From NCBI GenBank assembly GCA_021772875.1, contig JAJFLD010000039.1, positions 1-40,356 of the forward strand: a stretch of DNA of 40,356 bases, read 5' to 3'. This document shows positions 8,510 through 16,558 of this stretch, one piece after another. Position 1 is the stretch's first letter; every line of letters begins with the position of its first letter. The stretch comes from Ghiorsea sp. (GTDB lineage Bacteria; Pseudomonadota; Zetaproteobacteria; Mariprofundales; Mariprofundaceae). Under the pieces are notes generated by a model. The model had not been told where the DNA came from, did no database searches, and saw only the letters and a list, made by a program, of their open reading frames with translations. The translations under genes were made by a program, and so were the position numbers.

Positions 8510-9329
8510 CTAAATCTTGTTTATGTTGATAATTAATTTTCAATTCACCCGACCCATCTTTTTTCTTTTTTAAAGAAACGCTCATGCCTAAAACACGTGT
8601 CATCTCTTCTTCTAAAGCCAAAACATCACTTGATATATTTGATGTTTCTTCTTTTTTAGGTGTAGAAGCTTTTTTTGCTTCCCTTTCCATTTGTCGTGCA
8701 CTCCAACCTTTCTCTATACATAATTTAGCGAGCTGAATAGCGGCAATGGATTCTAACCCCACCAGTGGGCGAGCGTGTCCCATATTGAGTTTACGCTCTT
8801 CCAACATCATTTGTATTACATTGGGCAATTGCAGTAAACGAATCAGATTACTCACTTGTACACGTGAGACACCTATGCTTTCAGCAACTTGTTGTTGGGT
8901 ATAATTAAACTCGTCCATCAATCGCCGATAAGCCCTTGCTGATTCAACCGCGGTTAAATCATCCCGCTGTTCATTCTCAACAATCGCTAGTTCTAACGCT
9001 TGTAAATCATCAACATCGCGTACTACAGCTGGGATTTCTTTTAATTTTGCAATCTGTGATGCTCGCCAGCGACGCTCACCAGCAATCAATTCATAACCAT
9101 CACCTTGTGGTCGAATAAGAATAGGCATCAATACACCATCACGTCGAATCGATTCTGCCAATGCATTCATCTCATCTTGATCAAAGTGGGAACGCGGCTG
9201 GTATTGATTAGGCTTTATTTTTGTTATCGCAATGAGTGTTGCTTGTGCCAACACTTCAGGGGTAGGTTTGTCTCCCAATAAAGCATTTAACCCTCTTCCC
9301 AAAGCTTGTCTCTTTTGTGGTGTTTTCAT
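8475..9329 (-). CDS. parB: ParB chromosome partitioning CTPase
   Basis: 284 residues. It opens with the ParA-interacting peptide (QALGRGLNALLGD), then the N-terminal domain with ITKIKPNQYQPRSHFD and the CTP/parS-linked GERRWRA box (84-90), a helix-turn-helix near 145-165 (YTQQQVAESIGVSRVQVSNLI) and a C-terminal dimerisation domain after a charged linker. ParB loads on parS as a CTP-dependent clamp and recruits ParA and SMC. Two perfect parS sites are in this window, one at the start of the neighbouring parA. Confidence 0.96.
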   Translation of the reverse strand: MKTPQKRQALGRGLNALLGDKPTPEVLAQATLIAITKIKPNQYQPRSHFDQDEMNALAESIRRDGVLMPILIRPQGDGYELIAGERRWRASQIAKLKEIPAVVRDVDDLQALELAIVENEQRDDLTAVESARAYRRLMDEFNYTQQQVAESIGVSRVQVSNLIRLLQLPNVIQMMLEERKLNMGHARPLVGLESIAAIQLAKLCIEKGWSARQMEREAKKASTPKKEETSNISSDVLALEEEMTRVLGMSVSLKKKKDGSGELKINYQHKQDLDAVLQRLRQER

Positions 9330-9369
9330 TCATCCCTCGTTTTTCCCTCATTTCAATTCTGCGACATTC

Positions 9370-10161
9370 TTAAGCCGCAATCGCCTCTCGTTGCATCAAT
9401 TCTTGGGCTACTTGGAAATATGCCTGCGCGCCTTTTGAGCGTAAATCATGATACATCACAGGAACACCATAACTTGGTGCTTCAGATAAGCGAACATTTC
9501 TAGGTACTATCGCCTCATACACTTGCGCGCCAAAATACTCTCGAACATCCTTTTCCACCTGCATAGATAAATTGTTTCGCCTATCTACCATGGTTAATAA
9601 AATACCTTCCACCTCTAAATTTTTATTCAGATTTGCACGTACACGGCGAATAGTATCCATCAACTGGCTCAGCCCCTCCATAGCATAAAACTCGGTTTGC
9701 AAGGTAATCAAAACCCGATCTGATGCTGTGAGCGCATTTATAGTTAACATATTCAAGGCTGGTGGGCAATCAATGATGACATAATCAAAAGGCTCTCCAG
9801 TATATGATTCAAGATGTGTATACAATGCGCGTTCTCTATTCTCTTGATTCACCAGCTCAACTTCAGCACCCGATAAATCTATAGTAGCAGGCACCAAATA
9901 TAGGCCCTCGCATGTAGTCTCTATGATTGCTTCAACCAGCTCCCCACGTTGACCAAGTAAATCGTACATACCAACACCAACAGCATCTTTATCCACACCC
10001 AAACCCGATGTTGTATTCCCTTGAGGGTCCAAATCAAGAACCAAAACACGTTTATCCAAGGCCGCCAATGAGGCTGCTAAATTAATCGTTGTTGTGGTTT
10101 TCCCAACGCCACCTTTTTGATTTGCTATAGAAAAAACAGGCCCTATATTTTTATGTTTCAC
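9370..10161 (-). CDS. parA: ParA/Soj chromosome partitioning ATPase
   Basis: 263 residues from a GTG at 10161. This start is preferred because the strong AGGGAGGTG ribosome site precedes it by 6 nt; upstream in-frame ATGs would run deep into rsmG and add an unrelated N-terminus. It has the deviant Walker A KGGVGKTT (about 16-23), LVLDLDPQGNTTSGLG with the second Walker motif, and IIDCPPAL. The ATPase forms DNA-bound dimers and moves ParB-parS complexes. The start codon lies inside a parS site, so its N-terminus reads (V/M)KHKN. A 40-nt gap separates it from parB. Confidence 0.94.
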   Translation of the reverse strand: MKHKNIGPVFSIANQKGGVGKTTTTINLAASLAALDKRVLVLDLDPQGNTTSGLGVDKDAVGVGMYDLLGQRGELVEAIIETTCEGLYLVPATIDLSGAEVELVNQENRERALYTHLESYTGEPFDYVIIDCPPALNMLTINALTASDRVLITLQTEFYAMEGLSQLMDTIRRVRANLNKNLEVEGILLTMVDRRNNLSMQVEKDVREYFGAQVYEAIVPRNVRLSEAPSYGVPVMYHDLRSKGAQAYFQVAQELMQREAIAA

Positions 10162-10717
10162 GTGAAACACCTCCCTGTGCAAACGCATGTTTTTTATAAC
10201 AAGCAATGCGTTGTAGACCTTTAGTTTTTGAATCAGAAACCATATCCCAACCATCAACATGTGGTAACAATATTTCATTTGGCACCGACAACACAGCTGT
10301 GCCACCTTCAACGATATGTTTATCACACATGCCTATAAGTGTCTCCACGTCCGACACCGCTCTTGCAACACAAACTGTCGCATTTAATGGTTCTAAATCA
10401 TGGATATCAGCATCATACGCCTTCCCCTTTAAACCAAGCTTACGAATCACATGTCGAATAAACTCTGTTCGTTTCTTTCTCCGCTCCACCAAGATAGCGC
10501 TAATATCCTCTCTATGAATGAGCAATGGAATACCTGGAATACCCATACCACTTCCTATATCAAGCACGATTGCATCTTTAGCAATCCATTGACTTAGAGC
10601 AACTGAAGGATCAATAAATCTAGAATAAAAAATATTCATATCTTTGATCGATGTTAAATTAAGAACCTTTCTAAATTTAAGGACCTCATCACAATATTTT
10701 TTTTGTGCTTCATCCAT
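10151..10717 (-). CDS. rsmG: RsmG, 16S rRNA m7G527 methyltransferase
   Basis: 188 residues, slightly shorter than the E. coli protein (about 207) at the N-terminus. It has the SAM-binding VLDIGSGMGIPGIPL (51-65), VERRKKRTEFIRHVIRKLGL and VCVARAVSDVETLI. It methylates N7 of G527 in 16S rRNA; loss is known to give low-level streptomycin resistance. The start overlaps the mnmG stop by 8 nt, and its last codons are part of parS site 1. Confidence 0.92.
   Translation of the reverse strand: MDEAQKKYCDEVLKFRKVLNLTSIKDMNIFYSRFIDPSVALSQWIAKDAIVLDIGSGMGIPGIPLLIHREDISAILVERRKKRTEFIRHVIRKLGLKGKAYDADIHDLEPLNATVCVARAVSDVETLIGMCDKHIVEGGTAVLSVPNEILLPHVDGWDMVSDSKTKGLQRIACYKKHAFAQGGVSRET
10154..10169. promoter_or_regulatory. 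parS site 1 (perfect 16-bp palindrome)
   Basis: The sequence TGTTTCACGTGAAACA is a full match to the conserved bacterial parS consensus TGTTNCACGTGAAACA. It covers the last codons of rsmG (GVSRET then stop) and the GTG start and first Lys of parA, between the parA ribosome site and its coding region. ParB binding here could load clamps and might also affect parA expression; the latter is inference. Confidence 0.95.
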
Positions 10718-12623
10718 TTACTTTTATCCGAGATTGCCCCTTCAACCAAATCATCATACAACTCATCGATGCTGGTGTAACACCAGAAATTCGAGATGCT
10801 TGACCAAGATTATTGGGTCGCGAAGCAGTGAGTTTTTGTCTGACTTCGGTACTTAGCCCAAGTACTTTTTCATAATCTAAATCGTGAGGAATTAAAATAG
10901 CTTCTAGATTTGCAAACTTATCAACTTCTAACTGTTGCTTATCCAAGTAACCATCGTAGTGCAATAATGCCTTGAGTGAAGCAATGTCACGCGGATTTAA
11001 ATCCCCTAATCCCAACAAAGGAAGAACCTTATCAACTTCAACATCTGCCCGATGACAATAGGCTGACACAGCCATACCTTGATTAGGGGTAGGAAGATCC
11101 TTTTCATCTAAAATATCACGCCATTTTTTACCTGAGCCAATTGTTGTAGATTCCATCTGATATTGAGCGCGTGCAAACAACTCCAATCTCTTTTCTATTT
11201 TTCCCTTCCATGCATCATTTAATAAATGAAGATGCATAGCTGCCTGAGAGAGGCGAATATCTGCATTATCCTCTCTTAATTTTAGCCTGAATTCTGCTCT
11301 CGAAGTAAACATACGATAAGGTTCACTGACACCTTTATGCACAAGATCATCAACCATAACACCTATGTATGATTCTGATCTAGTAGGTACCCACTCATCC
11401 AAACCGAGTGCTTTTGAAGCGGCATTAATACCTGCAAGCAAACCTTGAGCCGCTGCTTCCTCATATCCTGTAGTGCCATTAATTTGCCCTGCATGAAATA
11501 AACCAGAAACTTTTTTACATTCCAATGTGGGGCGAAGCTCTGTGGGGTCAATATAATCATATTCAATTGCATACCCAGGGCGAATAATATTTACATGCTC
11601 TAGCCCTTGAATAGATCGTAAAAATTCCCACTGCACATCAATTGGCAATGACGTAGAAATACCATTTGGGTATACTTCCGCATGATCATCACCTTCAGGT
11701 TCTAAAAATATTTGATGACTATCTTTATCAGCAAAACGAACAATTTTATCTTCTATGCTTGGGCAATAACGAGGGCCTTTGCTTTCAATTTGACCAGAAA
11801 ACATAGGTGAGCGCTCTAAATTTTCCCTGATGATATCATGCGTCTTTGCATTCGTTCGTACAATTGCACAATTTTCTTGGTCTTGTCTCACCATATCATT
11901 CAAAATAGAAAACGGCACTGCACTAGTATCCCCAGGCTGCATTTCTAAATTATCCCAATCAATGGTTCGTTTATCCAACCTTGGAGGTGTGCCTGTTTTC
12001 AATCGTCCTACGCGTAATTCTTTTTGATACAGCTCTTTGGTTAAACCATCAATAGACGCATCACCTAATCGTCCTGCAGGGAAACGATTATTCCCGATAT
12101 GGATCAAACCACCCAGAAAGGTTCCTGTTGTTAAAATCACTGTTGGTGAATAATGTTGAACACCGAAATTATCTAAAACACCTTCTATTGCCCCAGAATT
12201 ATCAAACAATAAATCATTTATCGTACCTTGATAAAGATTTAAATTCACCTGCTTATCCAATAAGTTTCTTATAGCAATATGATATAACCGGCGATCACAC
12301 TGCGCGCGCGTGGCCTGAACTGCAGGACCTTTCCTTTGGTTAAGTATACGATACTGCAACGCTGATCTATCGGCAGCAAGGCCCATAACACCACCTAAGG
12401 CATCAATTTCTTTTACCAAATGCCCTTTTCCAACACCACCAATCGCAGGGTTACATGACATTTTTGCAATAGTATCTAAATTTTGCGTGATTAACCGAAC
12501 ACGTGCACCACGACGTGCCGCTGCCAATGCAGCTTCACAGCCAGCATGGCCTGCACCAATCACAAGAACATCCACTGGACCATCGGGGTGTTTCACGTGA
12601 AACATATTTTGAGAATTTTTCAT
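10710..12623 (-). CDS. mnmG: MnmG (GidA), tRNA uridine-34 modification flavoprotein
   Basis: 637 residues from the first ATG. The FAD-binding GAGHAGCEAALAAARRG is at about 23-39, then the GidA signatures GGVGKGHLVKEIDALGG, PAVQATRAQCDR and GLFHAGQINGTTGYEEAAAQG, with a C-terminal MnmE-binding helical domain. With MnmE it installs the 5-(carboxymethyl)aminomethyl group on the wobble uridine of several tRNAs. A second ATG at codon 7 opens MFHVKHPDG, whose codons are parS site 2; neither ATG has a clear ribosome site, so the exact start is open. Confidence 0.95.
   Translation of the reverse strand: MKNSQNMFHVKHPDGPVDVLVIGAGHAGCEAALAAARRGARVRLITQNLDTIAKMSCNPAIGGVGKGHLVKEIDALGGVMGLAADRSALQYRILNQRKGPAVQATRAQCDRRLYHIAIRNLLDKQVNLNLYQGTINDLLFDNSGAIEGVLDNFGVQHYSPTVILTTGTFLGGLIHIGNNRFPAGRLGDASIDGLTKELYQKELRVGRLKTGTPPRLDKRTIDWDNLEMQPGDTSAVPFSILNDMVRQDQENCAIVRTNAKTHDIIRENLERSPMFSGQIESKGPRYCPSIEDKIVRFADKDSHQIFLEPEGDDHAEVYPNGISTSLPIDVQWEFLRSIQGLEHVNIIRPGYAIEYDYIDPTELRPTLECKKVSGLFHAGQINGTTGYEEAAAQGLLAGINAASKALGLDEWVPTRSESYIGVMVDDLVHKGVSEPYRMFTSRAEFRLKLREDNADIRLSQAAMHLHLLNDAWKGKIEKRLELFARAQYQMESTTIGSGKKWRDILDEKDLPTPNQGMAVSAYCHRADVEVDKVLPLLGLGDLNPRDIASLKALLHYDGYLDKQQLEVDKFANLEAILIPHDLDYEKVLGLSTEVRQKLTASRPNNLGQASRISGVTPASMSCMMIWLKGQSRIKVNG
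12589..12604. promoter_or_regulatory. parS site 2 (perfect 16-bp palindrome)
   Basis: A second TGTTTCACGTGAAACA, identical to parS site 1, lies within the first codons of mnmG where it encodes FHVKH. It lies 2.4 kb from site 1 and about 2.4 kb from oriC, matching the origin-proximal clustering of parS in bacteria. Confidence 0.95.
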
Positions 12624-12722
12624 GTGGCAAGTCTACAAAAGAGAAATAGATTATCTAGTGACCAAGAGGTTATAAAAAGATATTATCTACATATAAGGAT
12701 TAAAAGATTTAAAAATAACTAA

Positions 12723-12740
12723 ATAATACAAATGTATTAT
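12723..12740. promoter_or_regulatory. 18-bp perfect palindrome upstream of mnmG
   Basis: ATAATACA-AA-TGTATTAT is a perfect 8-bp inverted repeat with a 2-bp spacer, about 100 bp before the mnmG start and beside the prk terminator. It has the form of a dimeric-repressor operator for the mnmG-rsmG-parA-parB transcription unit, but it lies in very AT-rich DNA, so a chance palindrome is possible. No regulator is identified. Confidence 0.4.
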
Positions 12741-12745
12741 AAGTA

Positions 12746-12779
12746 TTAAAAGGGAGGCTGTGAAAAACCTCCCTTTTAA
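12746..12779 (-). terminator. terminator after phosphoribulokinase
   Basis: A perfect 12-bp stem (TTAAAAGGGAGG / CCTCCCTTTTAA) closes a 10-nt loop, 16 nt beyond the prk stop codon. The T-run after the stem on the minus strand is short, while the A/T arms give it a bidirectional character. It should insulate prk from mnmG. Confidence 0.8.
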
Positions 12780-12794
12780 GAACTATATTATCAA

Positions 12795-13658
12795 CTAAAC
12801 TTTATTACGATTAGCCAACATATCATGAATGATTGGAGAAAAGATTAACTCCATCGCTAAAAGCATTTTACTCGAAGGCACTACAATGGTATTACGGCGA
12901 GACATAAACGAGTGATTCAACATGGATAATAAATAAGGAAAATCAATATTCCATTTCTCTGCATCGCGAACACGGATCACCATTAAACTTTCATCAGGCG
13001 TAGGTACATCTCTTGCAATGAATGGATTTGATGTATCAACTAAAGGTACACGCTGAAAGTTTATATCTGTATGGCTAAATTGAGGTGTGATAAAATGAAC
13101 ATAATCATGCATACGCGATAAAATATTATCAACAACAGCTTCTGAAGAGTAACCACGCATAGCTGTATCACGATGGATTTTTTGTATCCATTCAATATTC
13201 ACCACAGGAACAATACCAACCATTAAATCAGCAAAAGGACGAACTTCTTCTACACCACCATGTAGCCCTTCATAAAAAAGTAAATCTGAGCCTTCGCCAA
13301 TTTCTTTCCAATCTGTGAATTTTCCAGGATCAACACCAAAAATTTTAGATTCAGCTTTATCATGAATATACTGGCGAGAGTGACCAACACCTTTTTCACC
13401 ATAATCTTTAAAGAGCTCAGCGATTTTACCAAATAAATTTGCTTCGTCAGAAAAGTGGCTTAACCTTTTACCTGCAGCTGCAAATTCTTTTGCTTTTTCT
13501 TTAAACGTCAACCGATCAAACTTATGGAAACAATCTCCCTCAACAATTGCAGGTGTGACATTTTCACGGTGGAAAATGTGTTCCAATGCAACTTTTGCAG
13601 TACTTGTTCCAGCACCAGAGGAACCAGTGACAGAAATAACAGGATGCTTAATAGACAT
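12795..13658 (-). CDS. prkB: class I phosphoribulokinase
   Basis: 287 residues from the ATG at 13658, chosen over 13670 because GGGAG lies 5 nt upstream. P-loop GSSGAGTST at 12-20, then AIVEGDCFHKFDR (37-49) and a catalytic-core LLFYEGLHGG typical of the bacterial octameric (class I) enzyme of about 290 residues. It phosphorylates ribulose 5-phosphate to ribulose 1,5-bisphosphate, the step committing carbon to Rubisco, so the host is probably a Calvin-cycle autotroph. No Rubisco or other cbb gene is nearby; the gene stands alone between dnaN and mnmG with its own ribosome site and terminator. Confidence 0.93.
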   Translation of the reverse strand: MSIKHPVISVTGSSGAGTSTAKVALEHIFHRENVTPAIVEGDCFHKFDRLTFKEKAKEFAAAGKRLSHFSDEANLFGKIAELFKDYGEKGVGHSRQYIHDKAESKIFGVDPGKFTDWKEIGEGSDLLFYEGLHGGVEEVRPFADLMVGIVPVVNIEWIQKIHRDTAMRGYSSEAVVDNILSRMHDYVHFITPQFSHTDINFQRVPLVDTSNPFIARDVPTPDESLMVIRVRDAEKWNIDFPYLLSMLNHSFMSRRNTIVVPSSKMLLAMELIFSPIIHDMLANRNKV

Positions 13659-13758
13659 AAATACTCCCAACTTTTTTTAAAACTTTCCAAACAGGTAAAA
13701 CCGTGCTCACCCTCAGAGCGCTGCATTATGCCGTTAGATGAGGGTAAATATCAAGGAA

Positions 13759-14859
13759 CTAAATACGCATCGGCATAAGAACATGACGAGAGCGTTCATG
13801 TTCTGCTTCTAAAAGCAATGCAGGAGATAAACTATCTTTCAATTGAATACGTACTGTTGCTGATTGAATAGCCGCCAAAACATCACGCATGTATTTAGCG
13901 TTAAAGCCAACTTCAATGTCTAATCCATCATAGACTATAGAAAGTTCCTCTTCAGCCTGCTCCTGCTCAGTATTATGGGCCGCAATAACTAATTTATTTA
14001 GATTGAAGGTTAATTTTACATCATGTGTAAAATCATTAGCAACCACCATGCTTCTGCGTAAGGCTTGATCGAGTAGGTTTTTATCAACTATAGCTGTGTA
14101 TGGATTATTTTTTGGTATGACATCTTCATATACAGGATATTTGGCATCAATAACTTTAGAAGTAAATCGTTGTTGATCAATTTCAATGCGAACTTGATGT
14201 GTGCCTAAAAATAAAGTGATATTATCTTCAGTATTTTCTGCTAATCGTTTGATTTCCATTACAGCTTTTTTAGGTACAATACAAACAGTAGCTTCATTTT
14301 GATTTTCTAATTTAAATTCACTGAGTGCCATGCGGTGACCATCGGTAGTAACAATTCGTATACCATGCTCTTGTGTCACTTCAAACAAACTACCCGTTAA
14401 ATATTTTCTTGTTTCATCATGAGACATCGCAAAACTAGTGGATGTTATCATTCGAACCAATTCAGAGCTTAATATTTCAATAGATAAATCTGTTTCATCT
14501 TCAGGCTCACTTGGGAATTCATCAGCTGGTTTGGTGGCAAGTTTAAATTTCACACCATCACTTAAAATTTCTAAAAAATTATTTTCAACATGTAATTCTA
14601 CTAAAGTTTCAGGATTTAATTCTTTAACAATTTCAAAAATCTTTTTTGCCTCAACTGTAAAGGAGCCAGGTTGTATAATTTCCGCTTCTTGTGTGCTTGA
14701 AAATGTTGATTGTAAATCAGTAGCCGTAAGTTTTAAATTTTGATCAAAAGTAGCAAAATGAATATTTGCTAAAATAGGATTGGTATTTCTTTTTTCGACA
14801 ATGTTTTGACAGCGTTGAATTTGATGAAAAAGCTGTGTTCTTGAAATTTTAAGATGCAT
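13759..14859 (-). CDS. dnaN: DNA polymerase III beta sliding clamp
   Basis: 366 residues, the family length, with three repeated clamp domains. Visible features are ISRTQLFHQIQRCQNIVEKRNTNPILANI at the N-terminus, VTTDGHRMALSEF in the middle domain and the C-terminal MPMRI that forms part of the protein-binding cleft. The ring encircles DNA and tethers polymerase III. It is transcribed away from oriC, on the opposite side from dnaA's far end, in the dnaA-oriC-dnaN order. Confidence 0.97.
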   Translation of the reverse strand: MHLKISRTQLFHQIQRCQNIVEKRNTNPILANIHFATFDQNLKLTATDLQSTFSSTQEAEIIQPGSFTVEAKKIFEIVKELNPETLVELHVENNFLEILSDGVKFKLATKPADEFPSEPEDETDLSIEILSSELVRMITSTSFAMSHDETRKYLTGSLFEVTQEHGIRIVTTDGHRMALSEFKLENQNEATVCIVPKKAVMEIKRLAENTEDNITLFLGTHQVRIEIDQQRFTSKVIDAKYPVYEDVIPKNNPYTAIVDKNLLDQALRRSMVVANDFTHDVKLTFNLNKLVIAAHNTEQEQAEEELSIVYDGLDIEVGFNAKYMRDVLAAIQSATVRIQLKDSLSPALLLEAEHERSRHVLMPMRI

Positions 14860-14899
14860 ATTCTAATACTCTCTGTCTTTATATAAATATAATTATCGT

Positions 14900-15149
14900 A
14901 GTCATAGGCTTTGTGGATAAGTGGTATAAACACACTTCTACTTTAAAAAACAAAGGCTTAACTCATTACAATCTGTGCATATTCCCTCATATAAGTTGTG
15001 GATAGATTGCGGATAATATGCTTTTTTTTTATTTTTGAAACTCTAATCCTTACAATCACAATTTATCCACAATCATACCCTCGGGTTATCCTTATTTTAT
15101 ACACAGGTGTTTATCCTTGTTTTATACACAGGTGTTTATCCTTGTTTTA
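14900..15149. other. oriC: replication origin (oriC) between dnaA and dnaN
   Basis: The 276-bp gap between dnaN and dnaA holds a cluster of DnaA boxes. Perfect TTATCCACA boxes occur at 14912-14920 (minus) and 15063-15071 (plus). Single-mismatch boxes are at 14997-15005 and 15008-15016 (both minus), and TTATACACA at 15097-15105 and 15122-15130 (plus). A T-rich segment at about 15018-15037 is a candidate unwinding element. Flanking dnaA, dnaN, parAB, mnmG and rsmG and the two parS sites support this as the chromosomal origin. Which part unwinds is not proven. Confidence 0.9.
15086..15149. repeat. 25-bp tandem repeat with DnaA boxes, entering dnaA
   Basis: Two complete 25-bp units (15086-15110 and 15111-15135, differing at one base) and a third partial unit (15136-15149). 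Each full unit begins TTATCCTT and contains TTATACACAGG, a one-mismatch DnaA box, so the boxes are spaced 25 bp apart on the same strand. The third unit starts exactly at the dnaA stop codon, whose TAA is the reverse complement of the unit's TTA, and includes the last sense codons of dnaA. Confidence 0.92.
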
Positions 15150-16455
15150 AAAGCTGCATAAGTCGATTTATTTCGTCATTAAAGTCTTCACTTTCTTCAC
15201 GCTCAGCTTTAATTTTTCGATGCGCATATAAAATTGTTGTATGATCTTTTTTATCAAATCTATCTGCGATTTCAGGCATGGACATTTTTGTTAGCTCTTT
15301 GCTGATATACATAGCTATTTGGCGCGGGTAGGCAATATTACGTTTACGCACCTTTGATTTCATATCCTGAAGCCGAATATTATAATAATGCGCAACTTGT
15401 TTTTGGATATCTTCAATGTTAATAACTTTTGTTTTTAATTGAAGTTGATCGCGCAGCTTATCTTGCGCGAGTGCCATGGTAATGGGCTGTTTTGAAAGTT
15501 TTGAATAGGCAGTTAATCGGGTTAAGGCCCCTTCCAGCTCTCTAACATTACTTGTTATTTTAGAAGCCAGTAAAAAATAAATATCATCATCGAGTGTAAT
15601 ACCTGCAAGTGTTGTTTTACTCTTTAAAATAGCCATGCGTGTTTCAAAGTTTGGTGGCTGTATATCGGCAACGAGGCCCCAGTTGAAGCGAGAACGCAAA
15701 CGCTCTGCAAGATGTTTGATGGAAGAAGGGTCTCTGTCTGAGGTTAAAATAATTTGTTTTTTAGCTTTGTGTAAAGCATCAAAAGTATGGAAAAACTCTT
15801 CTTGTGTACTTTGTTTTCCTTCAATAAATTGGATGTCGTCGATAATGAGCACATCAACTTCACGATATTTATTACGAAATTTAGCTGTTTGTTGGGTGCG
15901 TATGGAATCAATCAATTCGTTGGTGAAATGTTCACCTGTTCGGTAGGCAATTTTAATATTTTCTTTTTCAGCCAATTGGTTGGCAATTGCATTGATTAAA
16001 TGGGTTTTACCTAGTCCTACACCACCATGAATATATAAAGGATTGTATTGTGCATCAGGTTGTTCTGAAACTGCAAGACTAGCAGCATGGCAAAATTCAT
16101 TGCTAGGGCCAACTACAAAGTTTTCAAAAGTGAAACGTTCATCGATAAACCCATCAATATTTGCTTTAGTGGGTTTCGCTGTTTTTGCATTTGCAGCGGG
16201 GAATAATTCAATAGAACTATCAATTTCATAGTTTACAAGAAGTTTATGAAGACCAAGAGATTGAAGAATAACCATGATTTTTTCTTCACAGTCTGCCTTT
16301 AAACCATCAATAAAAAATTGACTGGGTACTTTTAAGGTTAAAATATTTTCGTGGTAGCTGGTGGTGACAGGTTCAACCCAAGCCCCCATTTTAGATGGGG
16401 AAAGTTGAGTAGAAAGTTGTAGTTTAATGAGGTCCCAAATTTTTTGATGTTCCAT
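15136..16455 (-). CDS. dnaA: DnaA replication initiator
   Basis: 439 residues from the ATG at 16455; the open frame continues 30 codons upstream to 16545 but that part is unlike DnaA and would collide with the divergent gene. Domain I begins MEHQKIWDLIKLQL. Domain III has Walker A GGVGLGKT (144-151) and LIIDDIQFIEGK. Domain IV carries the box-binding helix-turn-helix and the signature KKDHTTILYAHRKI (about 402-415). It binds the boxes in the adjacent oriC and melts DNA. No clear ribosome site is seen at either start. Confidence 0.96.
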   Translation of the reverse strand: MEHQKIWDLIKLQLSTQLSPSKMGAWVEPVTTSYHENILTLKVPSQFFIDGLKADCEEKIMVILQSLGLHKLLVNYEIDSSIELFPAANAKTAKPTKANIDGFIDERFTFENFVVGPSNEFCHAASLAVSEQPDAQYNPLYIHGGVGLGKTHLINAIANQLAEKENIKIAYRTGEHFTNELIDSIRTQQTAKFRNKYREVDVLIIDDIQFIEGKQSTQEEFFHTFDALHKAKKQIILTSDRDPSSIKHLAERLRSRFNWGLVADIQPPNFETRMAILKSKTTLAGITLDDDIYFLLASKITSNVRELEGALTRLTAYSKLSKQPITMALAQDKLRDQLQLKTKVINIEDIQKQVAHYYNIRLQDMKSKVRKRNIAYPRQIAMYISKELTKMSMPEIADRFDKKDHTTILYAHRKIKAEREESEDFNDEINRLMQLLKQG

Positions 16456-16558
16456 GGCACAAGCATAACTAATATTTAGGGACAATTCATTACTGATGTT
16501 TGTTTTTAAGAATACTTGTTGACGAATGCTAAGTTTATTATTCATGATTCAAATTAAT

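Noticed and set aside
16456..16545. N-terminal extension of DnaA by 30 residues
   Set aside because: The extra residues do not resemble DnaA domain I, have no ribosome site and overlap possible starts of the divergent pyrK-like gene.
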